Shown here: piece by piece, positions 16,237-25,285 of the stretch | How positions within the stretch are numbered: position 1 is the first letter of the stretch | Layout: every line of letters begins with the position of its first letter | NCBI RefSeq assembly: GCF_010119195.1 | Contig: NZ_WRXL01000001.1 | Span: forward strand, 124,001-188,000 | Source: Haloarcula salina | Lineage (GTDB): Archaea; Halobacteriota; Halobacteria; Halobacteriales; Haloarculaceae | Length of the DNA stretch: 64,000 bases | Reading direction: 5' to 3' | The notes under the pieces: model-generated | What the model saw: only the letters and a program-made list of their open reading frames with translations | What the model was told of the DNA's origin: nothing | Databases searched by the model: none | Made by a program: the position numbers and the translations under genes

Positions 16237-17640
16237 CTACTCTCCGAGTATCCCCCGCTCCGTCATCTTCGCGGGGTCCAGCACCTCGTCGACCTCGTCT
16301 TCGTCCAGGTAGCCCTCTTCGAGGACGACCTCGCGGATCGTCTTGTCCTCGGCGAGGGCCTTCTTCGCGACCTTGCTGGCCTTGTCGTAGCCGATGGCGG
16401 GGTTGAGCGCCGTCGCGAGCGCCATGCTCTGCTGGACGCGCTCGGCGCAGTGCTCCGCGTCGGCTTCGAGTTTGGCGACGAACTTCTCGCCGAACACCTC
16501 GCTCCCGTTGGCGATGAGGCGGGCGGACTGCAGGAAGTTCGAGGCCAGCACGGGCTTGTAGAGGTTCAGGTCGATCTGTCCCTCGGCCGCGCCGGCCGAG
16601 ACGGCGGCGTCGTTGCCGACGACCTGCTTGTGGACCTGATTGACCGCTTCGGCGACGACGGGGTTGATCTTCCCGGGCATGATCGAGGAGCCGGGCTGGT
16701 TCTCCGGCTGGTCGATCTCGCCGAGGCCGTTGCGCGGGCCGGAGGCGAGCAGGCGGAGGTCGTTGGCGATCTTGTTCAGCGAGCCGGCGACGGTCCGGAG
16801 CGCGCCGTGGGCCTCGGACATCGCGTCGTGTGCGGCCTGCGCCTCGAAGTGGTTGTCGGCCTCGCGGAACTCGATGCCCGTCTCCTCGCTGATGTACTCC
16901 GCGGCCTTCGCCGGGAAGTCGGGGTGGGTGTTCAGCCCGGTCCCGACGGCGGTGCCGCCCAGCGCGAGTTCGGCCAGGCGGCCGTGGGTGTCCTGCACGC
17001 GGGAGATGCCCTTCTCGACCTGCGTGCGGTAGCCCGAGAACTCCTGGCCGAGCGTCACCGGCGTCGCGTCCTGGAGGTGCGTGCGACCGGTCTTGACCAC
17101 GTCGGCGAACTCGTCTTCCTTGGCTTCGAGTTCGTCGCGCAGCGTTTTCAGGCCGGGGATCACGTCCTTCTCGACCGCTTCGAGGGCGGCGACGTGCATC
17201 GCCGTCGGGATCACGTCGTTGCTCGACTGGCCGAAGTTGACGTGGTCGTTCGGGTGGATCTCGCGGGTCCCGATCTCGCCGCCGTACAGTTCGGTCGCGC
17301 GGTTCGAGATGACCTCGTTCGCGTTCATATTCGAGGACGTGCCCGACCCGGTCTGGAACACGTCGACGGGGAACTGGTCGTCGTGCTCGCCGGCGATGAC
17401 CTCGTCGGCGGCCTCGACGATGCAGTCGGCCTTGTCCTCCGGAATCGTCCCGAGGTCGCGATTGGCCTGTGCGGCGGCTTTCTTGACCACCCCGAGCGCG
17501 CGAACGAACCGCCGTCCGAATGTCACGTCGCTGATGGGGAAGTTCTCGACGGCGCGCTGGGTCTGGGCTCCCCAGTACGCGTCGGCTGGCACCTGCATTT
17601 CACCGAGGCTGTCCCGCTCCGTCCGGTACTCATCGGTCAT
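16237..17640 (-). CDS. fumC: Fumarate hydratase class II
   Basis: A 467-residue fumarase of the aspartase/fumarase superfamily. The signature GSSIMPGKIN lies at 317-326 with the catalytic Ser318, the TGRTHLQDATP segment holds the conserved His188 near 184-193, and FQTGSGTSSNMNANEV near 95-110 and HPNDHVNFGQSSND near 129-142 are further conserved blocks. It interconverts fumarate and malate in the citric acid cycle as a homotetramer. Length and motifs match class II fumarases rather than argininosuccinate lyase or adenylosuccinate lyase. A TATA-like GTTTTAC 30 bases upstream of the ATG at 17640 marks a single-gene transcript. Confidence 0.95.
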   Translation of the reverse strand: MTDEYRTERDSLGEMQVPADAYWGAQTQRAVENFPISDVTFGRRFVRALGVVKKAAAQANRDLGTIPEDKADCIVEAADEVIAGEHDDQFPVDVFQTGSGTSSNMNANEVISNRATELYGGEIGTREIHPNDHVNFGQSSNDVIPTAMHVAALEAVEKDVIPGLKTLRDELEAKEDEFADVVKTGRTHLQDATPVTLGQEFSGYRTQVEKGISRVQDTHGRLAELALGGTAVGTGLNTHPDFPAKAAEYISEETGIEFREADNHFEAQAAHDAMSEAHGALRTVAGSLNKIANDLRLLASGPRNGLGEIDQPENQPGSSIMPGKINPVVAEAVNQVHKQVVGNDAAVSAGAAEGQIDLNLYKPVLASNFLQSARLIANGSEVFGEKFVAKLEADAEHCAERVQQSMALATALNPAIGYDKASKVAKKALAEDKTIREVVLEEGYLDEDEVDEVLDPAKMTERGILGE

Positions 17641-17666
17641 ACGTGCGGGGGGTCGACCCCGTGGTC

Positions 17667-17673
17667 GTAAAAC
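17667..17673 (-). promoter_or_regulatory. TATA-like promoter of fumC
   Basis: GTTTTAC on the minus strand is centred 30 bases before the fumC ATG. Confidence 0.45.
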
Positions 17674-18158
17674 CCATCGGTACGGACTGGCACGGATGGG
17701 TCGGTCGACGACGACTGACGACTCCAGGTCGGGGAATCGCCGGCCACAACCCCCGTGACCTCAATAAACGTGTGTTATCATTCGGAAATGTTAAGTAGAA
17801 TCTCTCTCCACTTAGCATGAGTTCGACGCCACAACGACGTTGGTGACTGACGACCCCGCTCGGTCCGCTGACTGCGGTCCACCGACCCCGGACGAGCGGG
17901 ACAGACCGGACGTCGACGGACGACGTGAACGCAGGCTTCGCAATCGGCCAGACGGCCGCGCTGCTCGCTGGTGCACGCGCTCGACGGAATGGCACACCCG
18001 TCGACGACGCGACCGCCGCGGTCCGATCGGCTGTCTGTCTCGGTGTGACAGGCCTTCGAGACCGCGGGCGACCGTTCCGGTCCCGCAGCGAATCCCCTGA
18101 TGACGCGTCCGTCGACTGACGGACGGCGAACTCACGTCGGCGAACGACTGACACAACC
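17674..18158. other. Gap before the ABC importer; possible relic of a Tat-signal gene
   Basis: No intact gene is seen here. An AT-richer promoter-like stretch (TTATCATT to AAGTAGAATC, 17775-17802) precedes ATG 17817, which encodes only MSSTPQRRW before a TGA at 17844. The twin arginine recalls the Tat leaders of haloarchaeal solute-binding lipoproteins. The same frame then stays open to 18119 (LTTPLGPL... to a GFAIGQTAALLAGAR segment), so this could be a gene broken by one stop. The downstream body does not resemble a binding protein, so I list it as a possible relic only. Confidence 0.3.
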
Positions 18159-19223
18159 ATGCGCGAGATACTCAGCAGACTCCGCGCCGCCGGAGGCGGG
18201 CTCCGGGCGGCGATATCGAGAGACGAATCGAACGGAGACCAACTGGCGACAGACGGCGGAACGACGGTGACGACGGCCGGGGACGACACCCTGCGGAAGT
18301 CGCTCCCGGTCGAGTGGGAACTCGTCGAGTCGGCCCCGTTCTGGCTGCCGCCGGTCCTGCTGGCGGGCTTTTTCGTCTACGGCGCAATCGCCTGGAACTT
18401 CCTCCTGTCGCTGACGGACTACAACGGGCTGGGCGGGGCGACGTACGCGAACTTCGATTTCAGCATGTACGCCCGCATGCTGAACGACGGGGCGTTCTGG
18501 CACGCGGCCCAGAACACGGTCGTGTTACTGGTCGTGTTCACCGTCCTCTGTCTGGCGCTCGGATTGCTGGTGGCGATTCTCATCGACCAGAACATCCGCT
18601 TCGAGAACTCCTTCCGGACGATCTACCTGCTCCCGATGAGCCTCTCGTTCGTCGTCACCGCGACGATGTGGGCCTGGGTGTACAACGCCCGCAGCGGGGT
18701 GTTCAATCAGCTCCTCCGACTGTTCAACCTCGAAGGGCTGCTGGTCGGACTCCTCCGGCCGGCCGGGGTCAACGCCGAGGTCATCCAGTGGCTCTCGTGG
18801 AACACCACCGCGCTCGCCGCGGTCATCTTCGCGCTCATCTGGCAGTTCAGCGGCTACGCGATGGTCGTGTTCCTCGCGGGACTGCGCGCGATTCCGCAGG
18901 CCCACTACGAGGCCGCGCGCGTCGACGGGGCCACGACCGTCCGGATGTACATGCGCGTCATCATCCCCCAGCTCCGGGCTTCCGCCGTGTCGGCGTCCGT
19001 GGTCCTGATGGTGTTCGCGCTGAAAGCGTTCGACTTCATCTACGCGCTGCGGGGCTCCCAGCCGGGGGCGAACATGGACATCCTGGCGACGATGATGTAC
19101 CGGGTCGCCTTCGACAGCCTGCAGTGGGCGTACGGCTCCGCCATCGCCATCGTGCTGTTCGCCCTCGCGCTGCTGGTGATCGGACCGTACCTCTACAGCG
19201 AGTACCGACGGGGTGAACTATGA
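18159..19223 (+). CDS. Carbohydrate-type ABC transporter permease 1 (MalF/UgpA family)
   Basis: A 354-residue membrane protein with a 45-residue hydrophilic N-terminal extension and six hydrophobic helices from about residue 58. The EAA loop that docks the ATPase is YEAARVDGATTVRMYMRVIIPQL near 249-271. FLLSLTDYNG after the first helix is characteristic of CUT1 family permeases that import sugars or glycerol phosphates. It is the first gene of an operon: the stop overlaps the start of the second permease by four bases, and the ATPase follows. Normally a binding-protein gene stands in front; none is present here. Substrate is unknown. Confidence 0.88.
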   Translation: MREILSRLRAAGGGLRAAISRDESNGDQLATDGGTTVTTAGDDTLRKSLPVEWELVESAPFWLPPVLLAGFFVYGAIAWNFLLSLTDYNGLGGATYANFDFSMYARMLNDGAFWHAAQNTVVLLVVFTVLCLALGLLVAILIDQNIRFENSFRTIYLLPMSLSFVVTATMWAWVYNARSGVFNQLLRLFNLEGLLVGLLRPAGVNAEVIQWLSWNTTALAAVIFALIWQFSGYAMVVFLAGLRAIPQAHYEAARVDGATTVRMYMRVIIPQLRASAVSASVVLMVFALKAFDFIYALRGSQPGANMDILATMMYRVAFDSLQWAYGSAIAIVLFALALLVIGPYLYSEYRRGEL

Positions 19224-20152
19224 GCACCGGAACCCGCGACTACGTCGAGGAACTGCGCGACATGGACAACAGCCGTATCGGGCTGTACGCCGTGTTGCTG
19301 TTCGGTATCGTCTTCTACCTCTTCCCGGTCGAGACGGCCGTGATGACGATGTTCAAGACGCAGGGCGAGTTCGCGCGGACGCTCCCGTTCGCGCCGCCGA
19401 GCGCCGACGGCTTCACGCTGTCGGCGCTCGCCACCGCCTGGAACACGCTCAGGCCCGGCCTGCTGAACTCGCTAGTGATGGCGATTCCGGCGACGATCAT
19501 GTCGGCGCTGCTCGGCAGCCTGACCGCGTACGGGCTGACGACCATCAGCTGGCGCGGCCAGGTCGGCGTCGTCGTCTTCATCATCGCCGGCATCTTCATC
19601 CCGTATCAGGCCGTTCTGGTCCCGCTCGCGCAGTTCTGGTACCAGATCCTGCCGGGGCTGCTCAACGGCTTCGTCAACACGGTCTTCGGCTTTATCACGG
19701 GTGGCGACTGGGCGTACCCGAGCCGCAACGGCTACGTCCAGCTCTTCCAGTTGTCGATCACCCACGGCGCGTACGGGATTCCGATCTGTACCCTGCTGTT
19801 CCGGTCGTACTACCAGGCCATCTCCGACGAGATGATCGAAGCGGCCCGCCTCGACGGCGCGAGCGCGTTCAGTATCTACCGCAACATCATCCTGCCGCTG
19901 TCGCTTCCGATGTTCGCGGTGACGCTCATCTACCAGTTCACGCAGGTGTACAACGACCTGCTGTTCGCGCTGGTCCTCGTCAACGAGCCGGCGGCGCAGG
20001 TCGCGACGCAGCGACTCGCCGCCCTGACCGGCGGTGTCGTCCAGTCGTTCAACACCACGATGGCGGGAGCCATCGTCGCGGCGTTCCCGACGCTGCTGGT
20101 GTACATCGTGTTCGGCGAACAGTTCGCGAAAGGCGTCGCAGGCGAAAACTGA
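19220..20152 (+). CDS. Carbohydrate-type ABC transporter permease 2 (MalG/UgpE family)
   Basis: A 310-residue membrane protein with about six helices (the first at 20-38, FGIVFYLFPVETAVMT) and the EAA motif MIEAARLDGASAFSIYRNIILPL near 205-227. GGDWAYPSRNGYVQLFQLS is an unusual periplasmic-side loop. With the first permease it would form the heterodimeric channel of a CUT1-type importer. It begins inside the stop of the first permease (ATGA at 19220) and ends 11 bases before the ATPase ATG, which has a GAGGAG ribosome-binding sequence in that gap. Confidence 0.88.
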   Translation: MSTGTRDYVEELRDMDNSRIGLYAVLLFGIVFYLFPVETAVMTMFKTQGEFARTLPFAPPSADGFTLSALATAWNTLRPGLLNSLVMAIPATIMSALLGSLTAYGLTTISWRGQVGVVVFIIAGIFIPYQAVLVPLAQFWYQILPGLLNGFVNTVFGFITGGDWAYPSRNGYVQLFQLSITHGAYGIPICTLLFRSYYQAISDEMIEAARLDGASAFSIYRNIILPLSLPMFAVTLIYQFTQVYNDLLFALVLVNEPAAQVATQRLAALTGGVVQSFNTTMAGAIVAAFPTLLVYIVFGEQFAKGVAGEN

Positions 20153-20163
20153 GGAGATTCACA

Positions 20164-21303
20164 ATGGCACAACTCACTCTCGACAACGTAACGAAGACGT
20201 TCCAGGACGACGACGGCGAGATCATCGCCGTCGACAACGTATCGGTCGATATCGAAGACGGCGAGTTCCTCTGTGTCGTCGGTCCGTCAGGCTGTGGCAA
20301 GTCGACGACGCTGCGGATGATCGCCGGGCTCGAAGACATCACGAGCGGCGAGATCCGGCTCGGCGGCCAGATCATCAACGACCAGCCGCCGGCCCGCCGG
20401 AACGTGGCGATGGTGTTCCAGTCCTACGCGCTGTACCCGCACATGACCGTGCGAGAGAACATGGCGTTCGGGCTGGAGGAGTCCACGGACATGCCCGACT
20501 CGGAGATCGACCAGCGGGTCGAGGAGGCGACGAAGATGCTCGGCATCTTCGACCTCATCGACCGCAAACCGGGCGAACTCTCGGGCGGCCAGCAACAGCG
20601 CGTCGCGCTCGGCCGCGCCATCGTCCGTGACCCCGAAGTGTTCCTGATGGACGAGCCGCTGGCCAATCTGGACGCCAAGCTCAAGGCCGAGATGCGGACG
20701 GAGCTCCAGCACCTCCAGGAGGACCTCGACGTGACGACGGTGTACGTCACCCACGACCAGACCGAGGCGATGACGATGTCCGACCGCATCGCCATCCTCA
20801 ACGACGGCATTCTCCAGCAGTGCGCGACGCCGCTCGAGTGCTACCACGAACCGAACAACCTCTTCGTCGCGGGCTTCATCGGCGAGCCCTCGATGAACTT
20901 CTTCCCGACGACCCGCGAGGGGACGACGCTGCGCGCGGACCGGTTCGAGTACGAACTCGGCGACGAGACGGCCGCCGCCGTGAGCGAGACCACGAACGTC
21001 ACGCTGGGCATCCGCCCCGAGGACATCGAACTCGCGGACTCGACCGCCGCCGTGAACACCTTCGAAGCGGTGGTCGACGTGGTCGAGCCGCGCGGGAACG
21101 AGAACACGGCCCACCTGCAGTTCGACGCGGACGCCGACGAGCAGTTCACCATGACCGTCGACGGCATGACGAGCCTCAAATCCGGACAGCGAATCTCCGT
21201 CGCGTTCCCCGAGGAAGCGATCCACCTCTTCGACACCGGGAGCGGCGAGGCGATCCGAAACCGGACGCTCGACGAGATCGAAACCGTCGAGTCGGTCGTC
21301 TGA
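20164..21303 (+). CDS. ABC transporter ATP-binding protein, MalK/UgpC type
   Basis: A 379-residue ATPase with the full set of motifs: Walker A GPSGCGKST (40-48), Q loop VFQSYAL, signature LSGGQQQR (139-146), Walker B LMDEP (161-165) and the switch histidine in YVTHDQTEAM. The C-terminal 130 residues form the TOBE/OB regulatory domain of MalK and UgpC proteins (GEPSMNFFP, LGIRPEDIEL). It energises the two permeases encoded just upstream. UgpC/MalK-type subunits are often shared between several importers in one cell, so the complex may use binding proteins encoded elsewhere. SD GAGGAG precedes the ATG. Confidence 0.92.
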   Translation: MAQLTLDNVTKTFQDDDGEIIAVDNVSVDIEDGEFLCVVGPSGCGKSTTLRMIAGLEDITSGEIRLGGQIINDQPPARRNVAMVFQSYALYPHMTVRENMAFGLEESTDMPDSEIDQRVEEATKMLGIFDLIDRKPGELSGGQQQRVALGRAIVRDPEVFLMDEPLANLDAKLKAEMRTELQHLQEDLDVTTVYVTHDQTEAMTMSDRIAILNDGILQQCATPLECYHEPNNLFVAGFIGEPSMNFFPTTREGTTLRADRFEYELGDETAAAVSETTNVTLGIRPEDIELADSTAAVNTFEAVVDVVEPRGNENTAHLQFDADADEQFTMTVDGMTSLKSGQRISVAFPEEAIHLFDTGSGEAIRNRTLDEIETVESVV

Positions 21304-21396
21304 CGGGGTTCGCGGTTCGGTTTCCATAGTTCTGGTCCAAGAGATTCGGCGCGTCGAGTAGCGGCCGGACCGCGTCCGTGCCGGTTCGTGAACAGC

Positions 21397-21404
21397 ATTT
21401 AGTA
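21397..21404 (+). promoter_or_regulatory. TATA-like promoter of 21429 gene
   Basis: ATTTAGTA is centred about 29 bases before the ATG at 21429; it separates this gene from the ABC operon. Confidence 0.45.
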
Positions 21405-21428
21405 TCACGCCCACTGACACTAGTTCGC

Positions 21429-21986
21429 ATGGACGAGAACAATCCGTTCAGACCCGCGTTCGAACTCCAGCGCCAGACGATAGAGGGCGGTCGGCAGGCG
21501 ATCTCGACCGGACTCGCCTTTCAGCAGCGCCTCAATCGCGCCCTGTTGCAGGGGATGGAACAGGGCGCGGAACTGAACGAGCAGGGGGCCGAGACGACAC
21601 GGGAGACGATGCACCGGACGCTCGACGCCATCGAGGAGGCCGTCCCCGGTGCGTCACCGGGGATGGAGCAGGTACGACAAGCGATCGACGACCAGTTCGA
21701 CGCGGCCGCGGAGGCTGGCCAGCAGGCGGTCGAAGCGGCCGACCAGGGCGTCGAGGAGTTCGAGGACGCGTCGGAGGCGTACTTAGAGACCGTCGAAGAA
21801 CAGACGGAGATGCTGCTGTCGACCCACGAGGACTTCGAGGCACAGACGATGTCGTTCGTCGAGGAGACCGAAGCGCAACTCGACGAGCTACAGGCGGCGA
21901 GCGAGGGGCAACTCGACGAGCAGATCGAGCGGCTGCAAGATCAGATGCAACGCCTGCGCGACCAGCTTGATCACGAGTCCGAGTAA
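21429..21986 (+). CDS. Acidic coiled-coil protein, phasin-like
   Basis: A 185-residue, almost fully helical acidic protein. It starts MDENNPFRPAFELQRQTIEGG and continues with Gln/Glu-rich heptads (LNRALLQGMEQGAELNEQ, QLDEQIERLQDQMQRLRDQL at the end). The NPFxxxFELQRxTI opening followed by amphipathic helices resembles phasins, which coat polyhydroxyalkanoate granules; the match is by pattern only. No PHA synthase gene is in view. It could instead be a general coiled-coil structural protein. It has its own leaderless-type promoter and converges with the FEN1 gene. Confidence 0.6.
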   Translation: MDENNPFRPAFELQRQTIEGGRQAISTGLAFQQRLNRALLQGMEQGAELNEQGAETTRETMHRTLDAIEEAVPGASPGMEQVRQAIDDQFDAAAEAGQQAVEAADQGVEEFEDASEAYLETVEEQTEMLLSTHEDFEAQTMSFVEETEAQLDELQAASEGQLDEQIERLQDQMQRLRDQLDHESE

Positions 21987-22020
21987 TCGCGGCAGTCGGG
22001 AACGCGGGCGCGTTGCCGGC

Positions 22021-23001
22021 TCAAGCCCAGCGGTCGAGTCCCGTCTGGACGACGGACTCCTCGATGCGTTCGAACCCGCGGGCCACCTCGTCGGCGTCGA
22101 CCTCCCACTGGTCGGTGACGAACGCGCGGGCCGCGTCGACGTCCGGCTCGATCGCGTCGGGAATCTCGTACTCGTCGGTGACCGCCGGGTCGAGGAACAG
22201 GTCGCGGATGCGGTCGGCGTGGTCGATGTGCTCGCCCCTGGCCTCGAGCACCGCGTAGAGGTCGCCGTGTTCGTGAATCTCCGAGACGGCGGTCTTGGGT
22301 CCGATACCGGAGATGCCCTCGTTGAAGTCGGTCCCCATCAGGATGGCGGCGTCGACGAGCTGCTCCCAGGTGAGGTCGTGGCGTTCGAGCGTCGCCTCGA
22401 AGTCCATCAGTTCGGGGTCGCCCTTCGACGTGAGTTGCCGGAGCGTCAGCGGCGCGCCAAAGAGCAGTGCGTCGTAGTCTTCGGTCCCGACGTAGTCAAC
22501 GTCGCCGCGGCGGGCCATCACCGACGCCTGCCCCTCGCCCTCGGCCGGCGCGTCGACCACCGGCACGTCGAGCAGAGAGAGCAGTTCGCGGGTCGTGTCC
22601 ACGATGGTGTCGGTCAGGCGCTGGGACCGCGAGTCCAGTTTCGCGACGCGGGCGGCGTCGCCGGCCTCGCGGGCGTCCGCCAGTTCCGACTCGTACTTCT
22701 CTCGCTGGGCGCGGCGCTTCTCCACCTCGTCGTCTTTGAGGTCAGTCACCGCGCCGTCGAAGACGAACACCGGCGTCAGGTCGTGTTCGAAGAACTTCGG
22801 CAGCCCCTGGACGACGCCGATGAGGTTCGCGACCTCCTCGCCGTCGCCGGTGGTGTACTTGGCGTCGCCGGTGAACTTCACCGTCGTCGTGAGGTAGCGA
22901 TAGAGCCAGTTGTGGGCGTCGACGGCGACGACGCTTCCGTCGAGGTCGCCGAACGACACGTCTTCGAGCGCCGCGAGCGAGCGGAGGTCTGCGTTTCCCA
23001 T
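22021..23001 (-). CDS. fen: Flap structure-specific endonuclease 1
   Basis: A 326-residue FEN1/RAD2-family nuclease, the normal archaeal length. It starts [15 protein letters not shown]; the N domain has [14 protein letters not shown] (metal ligand Asp in DAHNWLY near 27), [12 protein letters not shown] near 77-88, the I domain has [29 protein letters not shown] near 154-181 (several metal-binding acidic residues), and an H3TH segment [12 protein letters not shown] near 238-249. It removes 5' flaps during Okazaki fragment maturation and repair. The C-terminal PCNA-binding peptide is presumably in the last residues ([15 protein letters not shown]). It lies 48 bases from the GNAT gene and is transcribed in the same direction. 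Confidence 0.95.
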   Translation of the reverse strand: MGNADLRSLAALEDVSFGDLDGSVVAVDAHNWLYRYLTTTVKFTGDAKYTTGDGEEVANLIGVVQGLPKFFEHDLTPVFVFDGAVTDLKDDEVEKRRAQREKYESELADAREAGDAARVAKLDSRSQRLTDTIVDTTRELLSLLDVPVVDAPAEGEGQASVMARRGDVDYVGTEDYDALLFGAPLTLRQLTSKGDPELMDFEATLERHDLTWEQLVDAAILMGTDFNEGISGIGPKTAVSEIHEHGDLYAVLEARGEHIDHADRIRDLFLDPAVTDEYEIPDAIEPDVDAARAFVTDQWEVDADEVARGFERIEESVVQTGLDRWA

Positions 23002-23049
23002 TGGCAGTCGTTGGGCGGACAGCGGTTTGAATCTCCCGGAGCGGGGCAA

Positions 23050-23595
23050 TCACTCGGACGACGTGGGCGGGTCGGTCCAGGTGTCGAGGACCGGCGGCGG
23101 GTCGACGTCGGCCTTCGCCGCGAGAAACGACTCCTCCTCGGCGGAGAGGTCGCGCTCGCGGAACAGGTCGAGGCCGGCCTGATACCGCGTCGCGCTGCGG
23201 TCGCCGGGCCAGACGAGGTCGAGTTCGGCCAGCCCCGACTCCGCGCCGCTGAAACAGAAGCCGGCGCGATACGCCGCCTGGTACGAGAAGGGATTGTTGA
23301 CGCCGATGGAGACGCGGTCGAAGCCCCGTTCGGCCGCGCGCTCGCGGACGAACCGGAGCAGTCGCGGACCGAGCCCCTCGCCCTGTCGGTCCCGGCGGAC
23401 GGTGACGTAGCGGACCCGTAGCGTGTCCGGGTCCGTCCGGTCGGCGTCAAAGGCCGCGGCCGCCGCGACGCCGTCGTCGCCGGCGACGGCCTTGCCGGTC
23501 GACGTCATCACGAACTTGCCCGCGTAGGCGAACCGTTCGTGGTCGAGGCGGAGCCGGTGGCCGTCCTCGGCCCAGCCCAGCAGCGAGAACTCCAT
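23050..23595 (-). CDS. GNAT family N-acetyltransferase
   Basis: A 181-residue acetyltransferase. RYVTVRRDRQGEGLGPRLLRFV near 62-83 is the GNAT motif A, where RQGEGLG binds the acetyl-CoA pyrophosphate, and RVSIGVNNPFSYQAAYRAGF near 95-114 is motif B. The start MEFSLLGWAEDGHRLRLDHERFAYAGKF is typical of a haloarchaeal subgroup. The C-terminal 45 residues are charged and ill-defined. Substrate is unknown. It is followed in the same direction by the FEN1 gene 48 bases on, so they may be cotranscribed. Confidence 0.82.
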   Translation of the reverse strand: MEFSLLGWAEDGHRLRLDHERFAYAGKFVMTSTGKAVAGDDGVAAAAAFDADRTDPDTLRVRYVTVRRDRQGEGLGPRLLRFVRERAAERGFDRVSIGVNNPFSYQAAYRAGFCFSGAESGLAELDLVWPGDRSATRYQAGLDLFRERDLSAEEESFLAAKADVDPPPVLDTWTDPPTSSE

Positions 23596-23647
23596 GTCCC
23601 GGTCTGGGCTCCGCGCCCTCTAAGCCGTGGTGGTCTCGGCCACCCAG

Positions 23648-23655
23648 CTATATCC
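23648..23655 (+). promoter_or_regulatory. TATA-like promoter of the methyltransferase gene
   Basis: CTATATCC is centred about 28 bases before the ATG at 23679. Confidence 0.45.
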
Positions 23656-23678
23656 CCGCTCGTCGCGATGGTCGGGGC

Positions 23679-24284
23679 ATGAGCGGCGACGTGAGCGCCT
23701 TCGATCGCTTCGCCACGGCGTACGACCTCGTGATGCCGCCCGCCCGAGCCGGGAAGCTCCGGGCCGGGCTGGCCGTCGCCGAGCGGGACGTGGCGCGAAT
23801 CGTCGACATCGGCGGGGGATCGGGACGGGGAATCAGACGGCTGGACGTGCCGGAGCGGCTCGTCGTCGACGCGGCTCCCGGAATGCTCCGGCGGGCACGC
23901 GACCAGGGATTGGACGCCATCGCCGGAGACGCGGCGCGACTCCCGCTGTGCCAGAACTCAGTCGACGCGGCCATCATCGTCGACGCCCTGCACCACATGC
24001 ACGACGTGGACGCGGTGTTTCGCGCGGCCGCCTCGGTCGTCCGACCGGGCGGCGTGCTCGTGGTCCGGGAGTTCGACCCGACGACGCTCCTCGGGCGGGT
24101 CCTGGTGGCGTCCGAGCACCTGGTCGGCTTCGAGTCCGAATTTCACACCCCGGACGAGCTGGTCGCTCGCCTCGCGGACGCGGGGCTCGCCGGGACCGTC
24201 GTCGAGCGGGGCTTCGGCTACACGGTCGCCGGGGTCGCCGAATCCGAGGGAGCAAAGTACCCCGCGGGTCAAGAGCGAGTATGA
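23679..24284 (+). CDS. Class I SAM-dependent methyltransferase
   Basis: A 201-residue enzyme of the methyltransferase-11 type. VDIGGGSGRGIR near 42-53 is the SAM-binding motif I, VDAAPGML near 62-69 the acidic residue of motif II, DAARLPLCQNSVDAAIIVDALHHM near 83-106 is motif III/IV, and RPGGVLVVREFD near 121-132 follows. Its start MSGDVSAFDRFATAYDLVMPP is that of small menaquinone-type methyltransferases; the substrate is not readable. Its last bases overlap the start of the DUF3054 gene (ATGA at 24281), so the two form an operon. Confidence 0.88.
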   Translation: MSGDVSAFDRFATAYDLVMPPARAGKLRAGLAVAERDVARIVDIGGGSGRGIRRLDVPERLVVDAAPGMLRRARDQGLDAIAGDAARLPLCQNSVDAAIIVDALHHMHDVDAVFRAAASVVRPGGVLVVREFDPTTLLGRVLVASEHLVGFESEFHTPDELVARLADAGLAGTVVERGFGYTVAGVAESEGAKYPAGQERV

Positions 24285-24730
24285 GCGTCTCGACGGTCGG
24301 GAACGGTCGTGTCGAACTGTCCGGTCGGAGCGCGCTGTTGGCCGTCGGCGACCTGCTGGCCATCGGCACGTTCGTCGCCGTCGGCGAGTTCACTCACGGT
24401 ATCAATCCGTTTCTGAATCCCGGACGGTTCGCCGGTACGCTGACGCCGTTCCTCCTCGGTTGGGTCCTCGTGGCGGCTATCGGCGGTCTGTACACCAGCG
24501 ACGGAATCGGAACGCTCCGCGCGGCCGTCTCCCGAACCGCCGTCGCCTGGGTCCTCGCGGTCGGTATCGCACAGGCGCTTCGCGCGACCGAGCTATTCCC
24601 CGGTAACGCGGCGCTCACCTTCGCGCTGGTCTCGATTCTCGTCGGCGGGACGCTGCTCGTCTGCTGGCGCAGCGTGGCGGCGACGCTGTTGCACCGATAC
24701 GTCGACAGGAAAGAGGGTCTGTTGCGGTAG
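24281..24730 (+). CDS. DUF3054 family membrane protein
   Basis: A 149-residue membrane protein with four hydrophobic helices (about 17-35, 50-68, 85-104 and 110-128). LLAVGDLLAIGTFVAVGEFTHG and INPFLNPGRFAGTLTPFLLGW near the start are the conserved stretches of DUF3054, shared by haloarchaea and actinobacteria. It overlaps the methyltransferase gene by four bases. Function unknown; there is no catalytic motif. It faces the small gene on the opposite strand with 36 bases between. Confidence 0.85.
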   Translation: MSVSTVGNGRVELSGRSALLAVGDLLAIGTFVAVGEFTHGINPFLNPGRFAGTLTPFLLGWVLVAAIGGLYTSDGIGTLRAAVSRTAVAWVLAVGIAQALRATELFPGNAALTFALVSILVGGTLLVCWRSVAATLLHRYVDRKEGLLR

Positions 24731-24766
24731 CGGCCTACCCGTCCGCCCCGCACCGCGGGCGAAGGC

Positions 24767-24922
24767 CTACCGAAGCTCCGCTACTTCGATCGAGACTGTC
24801 GACTGGATCCACGCCTGATGGTTCTCTCGATCGTAGATGACGAATTCCTCGTCCCCGATGTTGAGTTCGGCGTACTGTCGTGCTTGCTCGTCCGTCGTGT
24901 TGTCCGTAGCGTTCGTACTCAT
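24767..24922 (-). CDS. DUF7331-like small protein
   Basis: A 51-residue acidic protein that is too small for most gene finders. It starts MSTNATDNTTDEQARQYAEL, then GDEEFVIYDRENHQAWIQSTVSIEVAEL, a pattern that recurs in very small haloarchaeal proteins of the DUF7331 type: a flexible acidic head and a single beta hairpin. No function is known. An in-frame ATG 41 codons upstream is possible but reads through an AT-rich promoter-like region, so I take the later start. Confidence 0.7.
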   Translation of the reverse strand: MSTNATDNTTDEQARQYAELNIGDEEFVIYDRENHQAWIQSTVSIEVAELR

Positions 24923-25285
24923 AGTCTCGGATGGAGTTCGGCTGTGCCTTCTGTCTCCGAATACGGGTATCGGACCACACGTAATAAGCGCACGGACCCA
25001 GTTATCACGATAGAGAACAGAGGGTTTAGTATCGACCCATGCCACACGAACTAGTTCTCATAATTAATAAATTTCCCGCAGCAGCCTCCTATCGTCCGTT
25101 TTGATTCGGCCCGGAATGAATCAGCATGTCTGTCGGTAACAAGGGTCGCACAATTGCTCGCAGAATACATCGCAAGTATTCGTAGAATACGTTTCGTGAC
25201 GATCGGTGTGCGAACCACTCGATATCCGGATTTCTTGTGACTACTCTACAAGAATTTTTGTATATATACTTTGGGGCAATATCCT

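Noticed and set aside
17840-18100. 86-residue open frame before the ABC operon
   Set aside because: Arg-rich and Cys-containing without a start signal; the better candidate in this gap is the frame of ATG 17817, itself only a possible relic.
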